Shown here: positions 54,940 to 63,714 of the stretch, piece by piece | Numbering within the stretch: the first letter of the stretch is position 1 | Layout: each line of letters opens with the position of its first letter | From: Roseomonas sp. | Lineage (GTDB): Bacteria; Pseudomonadota; Alphaproteobacteria; Acetobacterales; Acetobacteraceae | Direction: 5' to 3' | DNA: 64,000 nucleotides | Assembly: GCA_020249145.1 (NCBI GenBank) | Contig: JADCGF010000023.1 | Coordinates: 1-64,000 of the forward strand | Program-made: the position numbers and the translations under genes | The notes under the pieces: model-generated | Databases searched by the model: none | What the model was told of the DNA's origin: nothing | The model's input: only the letters and a program-made list of their open reading frames with translations

Positions 54940-55932
54940 ATGGAAAATGATTTTGTACCGCTGGTAACTGAGCGTCTTTCGCTTCGCCCCTTGCAAGCTG
55001 ATGATGCCGCTGCCTTGCATCGGCTGGTGAATGATTGGGAAGTGGCGAAAACCCTGGCCCGCGTGCCCTTTCCCTATCCGCGCGATCTTGCGGATGAATG
55101 GATTGCTTCCACCCGCGCGCAAATTTCTGCCGGCACCGCCTGGCATTTGGCGGTAACGCGGATGGAGGATGGCACGGAAGCACTGCTTGGCTGTGTTGGC
55201 CTGACGCTGGATGCGAAGAACCCGCGAGAGGCTGAGCTTGGCTATTGGATCGGCCGGCGCCATTGGGGCCAGGGCTTGGGGCCGGAAGCGGCAGGGCGCT
55301 TGGCGCATTGGGCGCTCGCTAATCTGGATATTGATCGGCTGGTGGCCTCAGCGCTTGTGGATAATGAACGCTCGGCGGCGGTGTTGCGGCGGATCGGCTT
55401 CAAGGAAAGCGGCGCGGGCAGTCAGGAGTTTGTTTCGCGCGGTGGGGCCATGCCGGTGCGGCTATTTGCCGCCACGCGGATGGACATCGCCGCTGAGGCG
55501 CCAGTGCCCGTGATGGCCGCGCCTGCTTCCGGCAAGCCGACGCTGCTGGTGGCGGCGGTGGCCTTGATTGATCCCGAAAGCCGCGTGCTGCTGGCGCGCC
55601 GGCCGGAAGGCAAACCACTCGCCGGCTTGTGGGAATTCCCGGGCGGCAAGGTGGCACCGGGCGAAACGCCGGAAGAAGCGCTGATCCGTGAATTGCATGA
55701 AGAATTGGGCATTGATGTCAGCGCTGCCTGCCTTGGGCCCTTCACCTTTGCGTCCCACACTTACGAAAAATTCCATCTGCTGATGCCGCTTTATTTGTGC
55801 CGGCGTTGGCAGGGCCAGGTGACGGCGATGGAAGGCCAAGCACTCGCCTGGGTACGCCCGGCACGGCTTGGCGATTACGCCATGCCGCCCGCCGATATCC
55901 CCCTGGTTGCCATGTTGCGCGATTTCCTTTGA
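54940..55932 (+). CDS. fusion: GNAT acetyltransferase plus MutT/Nudix hydrolase
   Basis: A 330-residue bifunctional protein. Residues 1-180 are a RimJ-like GNAT (TERLSLRPLQADDAAAL; ELGYWIGRRHWGQGLGPEAAG; VDNERSAAVLRRIGF). Residues 200-330 are Nudix; the Nudix box reads GGKVAPGETPEEALIRELHEELGI near 237, with all the acidic residues of GX5EX7REUXEEXGU. It probably combines a small-molecule or protein acetyltransferase with an 8-oxo-dGTP-like hydrolase. 17 bases after argJ. Confidence 0.9.
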   Translation: MENDFVPLVTERLSLRPLQADDAAALHRLVNDWEVAKTLARVPFPYPRDLADEWIASTRAQISAGTAWHLAVTRMEDGTEALLGCVGLTLDAKNPREAELGYWIGRRHWGQGLGPEAAGRLAHWALANLDIDRLVASALVDNERSAAVLRRIGFKESGAGSQEFVSRGGAMPVRLFAATRMDIAAEAPVPVMAAPASGKPTLLVAAVALIDPESRVLLARRPEGKPLAGLWEFPGGKVAPGETPEEALIRELHEELGIDVSAACLGPFTFASHTYEKFHLLMPLYLCRRWQGQVTAMEGQALAWVRPARLGDYAMPPADIPLVAMLRDFL

Positions 55933-55960
55933 GCTTACCTTGCATACTCAGGAGAGACCC

Positions 55961-56728
55961 ATGCCGAACCCAACCGCCTGCCTGCTGATCATCGGCAATG
56001 AGGTGCTTTCCGGCCGCACCCGGGATGCCAATCTGCAATTCCTGGCGACAAGGCTGGGCGAAATCGGCATTCCCATGAAGGAAGTGCGCGTGATCCCCGA
56101 TGTGCCGGACGTGATCATCAATACGGTGAATGAAGTACGCGCCAAATTCGACCATGTCTTCACCACCGGCGGCATTGGCCCGACCCATGATGACATCACC
56201 AGCGAATGCGTCGCGCGCGCCTTTGGCGTGCCGTGGGAACCACAGCCGGAAGCCTGGCATGCGCTGGAATCCTATTACGCCCGCCAAAACCCGCCCGGTG
56301 ATTTCAACGCGGCGCGGCAACGCATGGCAACCATGCCGCGCGGCGCGATTTTGATCGAGAATTCGGTTTCCATCGCGCCAGGCTACACCATTGGCAATGT
56401 GCATGTGATGGCGGGTGTGCCGCGCATCATGCAATCCATGTTCGAAGCGCTTGCCCCGCGCCTGCAAGGTGGCCCGCCCATTCTGTCGCGTAGCGTGCAT
56501 GCGCATGGCGTGGTTGAAGGCGCCATCGCGGAAGGGCTTTCCGCCATTCAGCAGCGCTACGCTGATTTGGACCTTGGTTCCTACCCCTATTACCGCCAGG
56601 GTGGCGGCGGTGGTGTGGCCGTGGTGGCGAAGGGTACTGATCTGGCGGCAATTGAAGCTGCGGTGCAGGAAGTTTTCGCGCTGATGCAAAGATGCGGCGG
56701 CACGCCGGCGATGGGGGAGCCGGGGTAG
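55961..56728 (+). CDS. competence/damage-inducible protein A-type (MoaB/MogA-like) domain protein
   Basis: A 255-residue MoCF-binding-type domain of CinA: ACLLIIGNEVLSGRTRDAN at residue 6, TTGGIGPTHDDIT near 67. The PncC deamidase half of full CinA (about 400 residues) is absent, so this is the short form. AGGAGA sits 6 bases before ATG 55961. A pyrophosphatase-like role on NAD-related dinucleotides is known for CinA; not shown for the short form. Confidence 0.88.
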   Translation: MPNPTACLLIIGNEVLSGRTRDANLQFLATRLGEIGIPMKEVRVIPDVPDVIINTVNEVRAKFDHVFTTGGIGPTHDDITSECVARAFGVPWEPQPEAWHALESYYARQNPPGDFNAARQRMATMPRGAILIENSVSIAPGYTIGNVHVMAGVPRIMQSMFEALAPRLQGGPPILSRSVHAHGVVEGAIAEGLSAIQQRYADLDLGSYPYYRQGGGGGVAVVAKGTDLAAIEAAVQEVFALMQRCGGTPAMGEPG

Positions 56729-56824
56729 GTCTCGTGGACAAAACCCGCCTTGGCGCGGAGCCAATACTGTCTTGCAAACATGAGGGCGCATTGCTACCGC
56801 CAAACCTTTGCTAGAGGTGCCGAA

Positions 56825-57805
56825 TCAGAACCGCATTCCAATGCGCAGGATCGCCCGGTCCACGCGCACCCGGTATTGCGCCTCAATATCCCTTAAGGCC
56901 TTGAACGCCAAAAACATGCCAAGTTCGGGCAAATCAACCGCAATCACGCCACCAACCGAAACAACTTCCGTACTGCCCAGGTTCCGTCCATTCTGCCGAT
57001 CATCCTGGATTTGCGTGGCATAGGTTCCGGCCGGCCCCAATTGAAATCGGCCAATCCTTTCAGTCACGGCCCAATCAACCACCAACATATCGCCGGCCTG
57101 ATAGCCTGTACTGTCGTTGCGCCCGTGGACATTGTAAAAAATTCGTGTGCTCAACTCCGTGCCATCCCCAAGCCAGGGTGGGCTGATCCAAGTTGCAGCC
57201 AAGCTCGGCACCAAAACCGGCGTATTCGAGCCCAAGGGCGCCAAATCCTCAGGGCTATAGGCGCCAGTGGGCAGCATCGCGCCAAGGCTCATGCCCAACG
57301 TCAAACCATAGGGAATATACTGCCGGCGCGGGTCGTCCGCTGCAGGACCGGATAGCCCAAGCTCACCAATCGGTCGGGACCAAAAACCCTCAATGAAGGT
57401 ATCAGTGAAATTTGTCTGGCATTGGGAACGGTTCAGGGCGTTGATCCTGATGCACGCTTTGGCCACAGCCCCCGTCACCCCTAGACCAAACCGCCCACCA
57501 GCGACCATGTCTTCGAAAACATGGTACAGCGCAGCGCCGGCCCCAACCGAACTGCCACTGAAGTCCAAGGGGCTTTTGTTGCCATCCCTGTCGCGTAAAT
57601 CCACAACATTTCCAGCAAGCGGCATGATCAGAAGATAGGTTCCAGGTGGCGGCGAAAGCGCGGCACGCAGATCAGACCCGCCAAGCGGACCAGCAACAAA
57701 GCCGCCTTCGGAGGCATGAGCCGGCAAAGTGAACCAGGCCAAGGCACAGCAAACTAGTCCTAAGCGCTGAATTTGCAGCCAAGAGCTTCCGAGCAGACGG
57801 ATCAC
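56825..57805 (-). CDS. outer-membrane transporter, SphA/phenol-degradation MetA-like
   Basis: A 326-residue protein with a Sec signal ending PAHA near residue 31 and the character of a beta-barrel: alternating polar/hydrophobic strands, ending with a terminal Phe (ILRIGMRF). The segment PPGTYLLIMPLAGN and GVTGAVAK is typical of the MetA-pathway outer-membrane family. GTG start 57805 overlaps the regulator stop. The carried compound is unknown. Confidence 0.8.
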   Translation of the reverse strand: MIRLLGSSWLQIQRLGLVCCALAWFTLPAHASEGGFVAGPLGGSDLRAALSPPPGTYLLIMPLAGNVVDLRDRDGNKSPLDFSGSSVGAGAALYHVFEDMVAGGRFGLGVTGAVAKACIRINALNRSQCQTNFTDTFIEGFWSRPIGELGLSGPAADDPRRQYIPYGLTLGMSLGAMLPTGAYSPEDLAPLGSNTPVLVPSLAATWISPPWLGDGTELSTRIFYNVHGRNDSTGYQAGDMLVVDWAVTERIGRFQLGPAGTYATQIQDDRQNGRNLGSTEVVSVGGVIAVDLPELGMFLAFKALRDIEAQYRVRVDRAILRIGMRF

Positions 57806-58932
57806 TGAGACGCCCCCTCCACCTCGGTCGAACCACGAAGCGGGGAAGCCAGAGACAATGTCCGGGCGAGTAGGTCTGCCTGCCGCCCAGTACCTGTGCG
57901 GCGAAACAATTCAGAAAGATGGCTTCTTACGGTGGTCGAAGAAATGCCAATCAGATCAGCGATAACCTCTGGCGCATGGCCTTGCGCAAGGAACGCCAGC
58001 ACCTGAACTTGCGCCGGCGTAAGCCCGAAGACGCGCGCCGCAATGGCCACGGGATTATGGCTTTCTGCCCGCGGCTCCCGCAGCACCAGCAGCGTTGAAC
58101 GCGCGCCACGACCAGTGATATCCGCGTCAACATCATCCAAGGAAATCGCAAACAGCAACCATTCGCTATCGCCTTCCCCGGTGATCAGCGCTTCAAAGCC
58201 GCCGTTTGCCGCAATGGCCTTCCTCAGAACTTCATCATTTGCAGCGTTCGAACCGCGCAGGCGTGAACCAGAACGGCGAAGGGGGTGACCCTTTTCCAAT
58301 AGGCCATCGGCCGCCGAATTGGCGAAGACGGTCTGGCCCGCCGCGTCAATAATCATGACCGCCGCACCCAATTGATCAAGGGCGGTGCGGTAGGTATCCG
58401 CGGCCACGCGCTGAACGCCGAGTACGGTTGAAATCTCGATCGCACGGCGAATATGCGGGGCTATCAGTTCAAGACCCGCCGCCTCCTGATCCGTGATTCC
58501 CCCCCTATTGTCATCAGTGACGATTGCCCAAATGCCATAGGCACCAACGTCGCGTGTTACAAGAAACATGACGATATCGTGAAGATTTCTAGGACCTAGA
58601 TATTCCTTATAGTAACGCGTCGCTCTCAAGCGTTCCGTGCCAAAATCGCTGGACGCCCGAAAGGCCTTGTCGAATGGCCAGGTAAGCCCATAAGGAAGCA
58701 GTGGGTTAATTGATGAGTATTGTGCTGCTGGGTCGTCTGGCCCAAGGCCATGTTGCGATTGCACAAGAAGAGGCTGACCGCCGGGGGAGATGACCTGGAT
58801 CATCGAACGGCAGCCGCCAATCAGTTCCTGGAGATCAAGGACAAGATTCTGCCAAAGCTCCGGCCGCAGGGCGCAATCGTAAATACGGCCAATGGTTGCG
58901 CTGAGGTATTTTTGATCATCGAGTAAACGCAT
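57802..58932 (-). CDS. LuxR-family transcriptional regulator with PAS-like sensor
   Basis: A 376-residue regulator. The C-terminal LuxR helix-turn-helix is clear (FGLTPAQVQVLAFLAQGH, then ISSTTVRSHLSELFRRTG, residues about 305-355). The middle (ALDQLGAAVMIIDAAGQTVFANSAA near 185) resembles a PAS domain and the N-terminal part is a ligand-sensing region. Start ATG 58932 has AAGGA 9 bases upstream. It likely controls the porin-like gene, to which it is coupled by a 4-base overlap. Confidence 0.88.
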   Translation of the reverse strand: MRLLDDQKYLSATIGRIYDCALRPELWQNLVLDLQELIGGCRSMIQVISPGGQPLLVQSQHGLGPDDPAAQYSSINPLLPYGLTWPFDKAFRASSDFGTERLRATRYYKEYLGPRNLHDIVMFLVTRDVGAYGIWAIVTDDNRGGITDQEAAGLELIAPHIRRAIEISTVLGVQRVAADTYRTALDQLGAAVMIIDAAGQTVFANSAADGLLEKGHPLRRSGSRLRGSNAANDEVLRKAIAANGGFEALITGEGDSEWLLFAISLDDVDADITGRGARSTLLVLREPRAESHNPVAIAARVFGLTPAQVQVLAFLAQGHAPEVIADLIGISSTTVRSHLSELFRRTGTGRQADLLARTLSLASPLRGSTEVEGASQ

Positions 58933-59527
58933 TCGTGCCAATCCTTTCGGGTCGGTCGAGTTGGTTAGCTGGATTTTCTGGCCAAAAATACATGAGTCCG
59001 GCTGAAGACCCGGCGGGAATCTTCAGGGTCACCTGTTCTGGCGGATTTATGAACACATGGATGCAGTGTTTTGTCCATGCCTGCTGCTTGCCTCGGAATA
59101 ATTCGTCGGCATCCTCCAAATGAAGGATGCGCCGGGGCGCGTTTCGCGGTGGTTCTTAACGCGATGTTCAGCCATCCGCCCCGAACCCAGCCGGCGCCGA
59201 TTCCCGCGGATGCCCGATGCCCCAGTCGGTGCTTCTATTTCCCTGAAATCCCTGGATCAGCGGCAGTTCCAAACCGGCATATTCACCCGCGCCGATCTTC
59301 AGGGCAGCGCAACCTCCGGCCCGATTTGAGAAAAGCTTTAGCTTTTCTTGAGACCGATTTGAGGACTGCAAAGCGGCCTTGGCGGCAGTTTGGCCGCGTC
59401 GGGACTACCCCGGCGCGGGACGGACCATCACGCATGTCGGCAGCCAAATTCAGCCCATCAAGCCCTCCGCGCCCGGCGGGTGCGAGAGGGGATCAGGTCC
59501 AAATTCTGCCAGCCAGGAATGCCCCCC
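58933..59527. other. 595-base region with no supported gene
   Basis: Short open frames exist in several directions but none has a ribosome site or recognisable product. It holds a perfect inverted repeat AGAAAAGC/GCTTTTCT at 59329-59348. Promoters for the LuxR and LysE genes probably lie here. Confidence 0.5.
59329..59348. repeat. perfect inverted repeat, loop TTTA
   Basis: AGAAAAGC (59329-59336), loop TTTA, GCTTTTCT (59341-59348). It is AT-rich, so a weak terminator or a protein-binding palindrome are both possible. Confidence 0.4.
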
Positions 59528-60199
59528 ATGCCCCCTGAACTTGGCGCCTTCATGCTGGGCTACCTGCTCATCATGGCCTCACCCGGGCCAAATATGGTGG
59601 CCATCGGCACCGTCGCGGCGCTGGAGGGGCTCACCATTGCGCTCCCGATGATCATTGGCATCGCCTTCGGCGTCGGCGGCCTCGCGAGCTTTGTACTCGC
59701 CGTCAGCGAATTGATGCAGGTGGAAACACTCTCCCCCGCGCTGCAATTCTTGGCGGGCGGCATGCTGCTGACGGTGGCCTGGGTAATCTCCCGCACACGC
59801 AATTTCGCGGGCAATCAGGCCGTCAGCCCTCCACTGCGGCCAAGCCAGGGTTTGGCGCTCTTTCTGGCCGGGTTTTCCACCGCCGCCAGCAATCCCGTCA
59901 CCATCGCCTATTTCGCCGCCGCCCTGGTCCCAATCGGGCGCATCACGGCCCTCGAAGGGAAATCTAACCTCGCCATCATCCTGATCATCACCGGGGCTGC
60001 GGCCCTGTTCTGGACCCTATGCGCGGCACTGATGGCACGGCCCACCATGCGTCGCTTCGTGCAACGCCGGGAAGGGCTCATTCGCGGCGTCGCCGCGCTG
60101 CTCATCGCCGCCATCGCCCTTCCCATGCTGCTCGGCGCCTTTGGCCTGATCCCGGCCACGGCCTTGTCGAGCTTCAGCATAGCCGGGGGGCCTAAGTGA
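59528..60199 (+). CDS. LysE-family translocator
   Basis: A 223-residue membrane protein with about six hydrophobic segments. The LysE/RhtB signature PGPNMVAIG is at residue 18, and AASNPVTIAYF near 119 is the matching half. Exports amino acids or derivatives; the substrate is not clear. ATG 59528 has AGGA 10 bases upstream, whereas ATG 59519 does not fit. Confidence 0.9.
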   Translation: MPPELGAFMLGYLLIMASPGPNMVAIGTVAALEGLTIALPMIIGIAFGVGGLASFVLAVSELMQVETLSPALQFLAGGMLLTVAWVISRTRNFAGNQAVSPPLRPSQGLALFLAGFSTAASNPVTIAYFAAALVPIGRITALEGKSNLAIILIITGAAALFWTLCAALMARPTMRRFVQRREGLIRGVAALLIAAIALPMLLGAFGLIPATALSSFSIAGGPK

Positions 60200-60603
60200 T
60201 GCGCATCTTTTTGCACACCATCATCACCGCCCGCCGCAGGAGATCCTGATGAACGGCGCGCTGCCTACTCTGCTCTTCACGGGGTGCGCCCCCGGCCTCC
60301 TTTGTGGGAGACGATCAGCCCGCCAAGCCGGTCGGTCGGCTCCGCCAAACTCCGCCTCTCGGTCAGCTCGGCAATCGATGAGCCGATGCGCTTGCAGTCA
60401 AGGCGGACCACCAAGGCGGGGCTGGTCGCTGCCAGGATTCCGTCTGAAGTCAGGCCGCTACAGCCGATGCGTTCCCGCCCCCCATCCCCTGCGAAACTCA
60501 AGCGGAGCGGCCGTGTCGAGGAACTCTCAGAACATCTTCGGAGGACCCCAGCCTTGTCGCAGGGCACGCGGGGGATTTTTCGGCATCCCAGCGGAGACAG
60601 ACC
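60200..60603. other. 404-base region, probably decayed coding sequence
   Basis: On the minus strand, 60277-60651 can be read as one frame rich in charged residues (for example KRIGSSIAELTERRSLAEPTD), but without a start, a ribosome site or a family I recognise. It may be the remnant of a gene that arrived with the adjacent transporter. Confidence 0.35.
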
Positions 60604-61548
60604 ATGGCGACACATACTCCCCTGACCATCCTGGCGGCGGCAGGCCGGCACGGCCCCGCGCTGCTCTGTGGCGGCGTCGTCATCGGGCTTGCGATGCCTC
60701 CTCTCGCCGAGCTCGCAAAGCCGCTGATGGGTCTGGCGGTGTTTGTCTTCACCCTGGGTGCCTTCCTCAAGGTGAACGCCGCGGCATTCCGCGCCGAGGC
60801 CGCCGATCGCAGCGCGTTGATCACGATGCTCGCCTGGTCCATGTTCGGCGTGCCGCTTGTAGCCTATGGCTTGGTTACGCTGCTGGAACCCAGACCCGAT
60901 CTTGCCATCGGGATCATACTCGTCGCACTGGCGCCCCCGGTCGGCAGCGCGGCGGCGATCGCTGCCATGCTCGGACTTAGCGCCCCGCTGGCGCTGCTCG
61001 CAACCGTCGCGGCCTCACTCGCCGCGCCCTTCTACCTGCCGCCACTGGCCGCGGCGCTGGCCGGCGCCGAACTCGCGATTGACCAGGTCGCGCTTGCGGC
61101 CCGGCTGGCGCTTATCGTGGGCGGGGCGGCGGTGGCGGCCTGGGCACTGCGGCGCTTTGCCGGCGGCTGGGTGGCGGCGAACCCGCAAGCCATGACCGGC
61201 ATCTCCGTGATCGGCCTGATCACGGTCGCCATCGGCGCAATGCATGGGATGGGCGGGCACATCTTCGCCGCGCCGGGACATGCAGCCGCGCTCCTGGCGC
61301 TGGGCTTCGTGGCCAATGCGGGGCTGCAGGTGCTTGGCGCGCTCCTTTTCGCCGCGCTCGACCGTCGGCGGGCGCTTACCATCGGCCTGGTCAGCGGCAA
61401 CCGCAACATCACCCTCGTCTGGGCGGCCGCCGCGCCCTTACTTGCGGCGCATCCGGGCGTCGAGCTGTTCCTCGCCATGAGCGTCTTCCCAATCTTCATG
61501 CTGCCTCTGGCCATGCGCCGTCTCTTCGCAACGATGAAACTCGCATGA
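60604..61548 (+). CDS. bile acid:sodium symporter (SBF/BASS)-like transporter
   Basis: A 314-residue membrane protein with about nine or ten hydrophobic segments and family traits: LMGLAVFVFTLGAFLKV near residue 40, ALAPPVGSAAAIAAMLG near 108, SGNRNITLVWAA near 255. Transports an anion with sodium; the ligand is unknown. CGGAGA upstream of the ATG. Codon choice (GAG, CTC, GCC) differs from neighbours and the upstream region looks decayed, which fits acquisition. Confidence 0.85.
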   Translation: MATHTPLTILAAAGRHGPALLCGGVVIGLAMPPLAELAKPLMGLAVFVFTLGAFLKVNAAAFRAEAADRSALITMLAWSMFGVPLVAYGLVTLLEPRPDLAIGIILVALAPPVGSAAAIAAMLGLSAPLALLATVAASLAAPFYLPPLAAALAGAELAIDQVALAARLALIVGGAAVAAWALRRFAGGWVAANPQAMTGISVIGLITVAIGAMHGMGGHIFAAPGHAAALLALGFVANAGLQVLGALLFAALDRRRALTIGLVSGNRNITLVWAAAAPLLAAHPGVELFLAMSVFPIFMLPLAMRRLFATMKLA

Positions 61549-61736
61549 CCGGCGCGGTTTTCATCATGTTTTTTCTGCTCTGCGGCCCATTCGAAATGTT
61601 CTGTGAGCAGGGCCGCATGATCCACCCAACCTGCGCCGCTGCCGAAGCCTGGCTGCGCGCGGGGCTACGCAGCGACCAATCCCTGCTGATCGTGGATTGC
61701 CGCGTGCACGAGCCGGCGGAGGCGGATGATGACTAA
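61545..61736 (+). CDS. small exported hypothetical protein
   Basis: A 63-residue protein, 4-base overlap with the SBF gene. The first 14 residues are hydrophobic (VFIMFFLLCGPFEMFC), then a soluble part with Cys (PTCAAAEAW, VDCRVHE) and an acidic tail. No recognised family. Confidence 0.6.
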   Translation: MTGAVFIMFFLLCGPFEMFCEQGRMIHPTCAAAEAWLRAGLRSDQSLLIVDCRVHEPAEADDD

Positions 61737-61947
61737 CCGCCAAGGCCACGGCACTGACAGCCCCACACCGCGCCCATGGCAAGAAAGCCTGCGCAATGCG
61801 GCTGAGCGTGCCGCGCTTTGGTGGATTGCGCATGTTGTGGAAGCGATATTTGCCTTCGCCATCCTGATCGCCGTGCTGGCGGCGATATTTGGCGCGCTGC
61901 CGGATGCCGACCTGTCCGGGCTTTTTCTTGGTTTGTCATGCCGATAG
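61729..61947 (+). CDS. small single-pass membrane protein
   Basis: A 72-residue protein. A charged N-terminus is followed by one hydrophobic segment (VEAIFAFAILIAVLAAIFGAL, residues about 38-58). GGAGG is 6 bases before ATG 61729, which overlaps the previous gene by 8 bases. Function unknown. Confidence 0.65.
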   Translation: MTNRQGHGTDSPTPRPWQESLRNAAERAALWWIAHVVEAIFAFAILIAVLAAIFGALPDADLSGLFLGLSCR

Positions 61948-61970
61948 ACTGGATCACTTAGAAGCTAGTG

Positions 61971-62005
61971 GTGAAAATGGTCAGCGAAACATGATCAATT
62001 TTCAC
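61971..62005. terminator. inverted repeat at the 3' end of gluQ
   Basis: GTGAAAAT at 61971-61978 and ATTTTCAC at 61998-62005, an 8-bp palindrome with a loop of 19 bases that spans the gluQ stop codon. It could be a bidirectional terminator for the convergent genes; it lacks a GC-rich stem. Confidence 0.4.
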
Positions 62006-62853
62006 ACCGCCTCCGCCATCGCCCTTACTTCACCTGCGCTCAGCCCCCTCTCCCGCAACGCCCGCAGGCTTTCCGCGCCATCGCGCTTTGCCAATCGCCG
62101 CCCTGTCGCGTCGTGCATCAGCGCGTGATGCGCATAGCGTGGCGCAGGCCAGCCCATCAGCGCTTGCAGCAGCCGATGCAAATCCGTCGCCGGCTTCAGA
62201 TCATCACCGCGCGTCACCAGCGTGACGCCTTGCAGCGCATCATCATGCGTGACGCAAAGGTGATAGGATGCCGGCACATCCTTCCGCCCCAGCACAACAT
62301 CGCCGAAAACCTCTGGCTGGCATGCATGCCAGCCCTCATTTTCCTCATGCACCTGCAATGGCCCAGGCACGGCCTCACAAGCGCGCGCCATGTGCAGGCG
62401 CAGCGCATAGGGCTGCCCGGCGGCGATTCGGCGTGCGGCCTCCGCCTCCGGCAATTCGCGGCAAATCCCCGGGTAAAGCGGCCCATCCGGGCCTTGCGGC
62501 GCGGCACCGGCGGCGGCCACTTCGCGCGCGATATCAGCGCGGGTGCAAAAGCAGGGATAGGTCAGGCCGCGCGAACCCAACCCATCCAGTGCTGCGCGAT
62601 ACTCAGCGAAATGCGCGGATTGGCGGCGGGGGGCTTCATCCCAATCAAGTCCCAGCCAGCGCAAATCTTCCAATAGCGCAGTTTCATATTCCGGGCGGCA
62701 GCGCGTGGTATCTATATCCTCGACCCGCAGCAAAAAGCGCCCACCGGTTGCGCGCGCGCGGCGCCAGGCGAAAAGCGCGGCGCGGGCATGGCCCAGATGC
62801 AGGAATCCCGTCGGGCTTGGCGCGAAGCGGGTTATTTCGGGCGTTGCATCCAT
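62002..62853 (-). CDS. gluQRS: glutamyl-Q tRNA(Asp) synthetase
   Basis: A 283-residue GluQ-RS, a short glutamyl-tRNA synthetase-like enzyme that attaches Glu to queuosine at position 34 of tRNA(Asp). HIGH-like motif SPTGFLHLGHARAAL near residue 12, CFCTRADI near 100 and the KMSKS-like RRLAKRDGAE near 254; no anticodon-binding domain, as expected. ATG 62853. Confidence 0.93.
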   Translation of the reverse strand: MDATPEITRFAPSPTGFLHLGHARAALFAWRRARATGGRFLLRVEDIDTTRCRPEYETALLEDLRWLGLDWDEAPRRQSAHFAEYRAALDGLGSRGLTYPCFCTRADIAREVAAAGAAPQGPDGPLYPGICRELPEAEAARRIAAGQPYALRLHMARACEAVPGPLQVHEENEGWHACQPEVFGDVVLGRKDVPASYHLCVTHDDALQGVTLVTRGDDLKPATDLHRLLQALMGWPAPRYAHHALMHDATGRRLAKRDGAESLRALRERGLSAGEVRAMAEAV

Positions 62854-62906
62854 GGCGTCTGCCGGGTAGCGGGCAGTACACACCTCAGGCAAGGGGAGAT
62901 TCCCAC

Positions 62907-63575
62907 ATGGCAGCATTGGAAGGCCCGCAATATGGCCCTGCTTCGGGCGGCAAGCCCGATTCGCTGGTATTGCTGCTGCATGGCGTCGGCGCCGATGGCT
63001 TTGACCTGATTGATTTGGCCCCGGTCTGGGCGGAAGCCCTGCCCCGCACCCTGTTCATCGCCCCCCATGCGCCCTTTTCCTTCCAGGGCGCTCCTTATGG
63101 CCGGCAATGGTTCGACATCATGGACCGCACCCCAGCGCGGATGGAGGCTGGGCTGCGCCACGCCGCCGGCATCCTTGGCGACTTCACCCAGGCGAAGCTT
63201 GCAGAACTAGGCCTTAGCGGAGACCGTTTGGCGCTGATGGGCTTCAGCCAGGGGGCCATGGTGGCGCTTTTCGCGGGCCTGCGCGGTGCGGTGCCCGCCC
63301 CTGCCTGCATCCTGGCCTATTCCGGCGCGCTTTTGGGGCCAGAAAGCTTCGCCGCCGAAATCGCCGCCCGCCCGCCCGTGCTGCTGGTGCATGGCGAAGC
63401 GGATGAGGTGGTGCCCGCCATGGCCAGCCGCCAGGCTGCGCGGCTATTGCAGGCAGAAAGTGTACCCCATGAACTGTTGCTGCGGACTGATCTGGGCCAT
63501 GGGCTGGATGATGCCGGGTTGGCCGCCGGCACCGCGCTTCTGGCACGCAGCCTTGGCAAGATGACAGCCGGATGA
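62907..63575 (+). CDS. alpha/beta hydrolase, phospholipase/carboxylesterase (YpfH-like)
   Basis: A 222-residue carboxylesterase. LLLHGVGADGFDLIDL near residue 22, nucleophile GFSQGAMVAL near 111, catalytic Asp in HGEADEVVP near 165 and His in DLGHGLD near 197. Resembles acyl-protein-thioesterase-like esterases. AAGGGGAG sits about 8 bases before ATG 62907. Confidence 0.92.
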   Translation: MAALEGPQYGPASGGKPDSLVLLLHGVGADGFDLIDLAPVWAEALPRTLFIAPHAPFSFQGAPYGRQWFDIMDRTPARMEAGLRHAAGILGDFTQAKLAELGLSGDRLALMGFSQGAMVALFAGLRGAVPAPACILAYSGALLGPESFAAEIAARPPVLLVHGEADEVVPAMASRQAARLLQAESVPHELLLRTDLGHGLDDAGLAAGTALLARSLGKMTAG

Positions 63576-63714
63576 AACCTGCCCCGGATGGCTTGCGGCG
63601 CGGCGCAGCGCATGTCATGAGTTTCGTGAATACGCGGCGGCGCCACTATATCTGGGGCCCTTCCGCCGGGCAGAGCCCCTGAATGATGTGGCGCCTCGCT
63701 GGAAGGAGCGAGGC

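Noticed and set aside
53459..55183. A 574-residue minus-strand open frame
   Set aside because: It is antisense to the isomerase, argJ and GNAT-Nudix genes, which are clearly real.
59071..59538. Plus-strand frames before the LysE gene
   Set aside because: Low-complexity arginine- and proline-rich products typical of shadows, no ribosome sites.
60277..60651. A 124-residue minus-strand frame upstream of the SBF gene
   Set aside because: It overlaps the SBF start, has no ribosome site and no recognisable family; treated as possible decayed sequence only.
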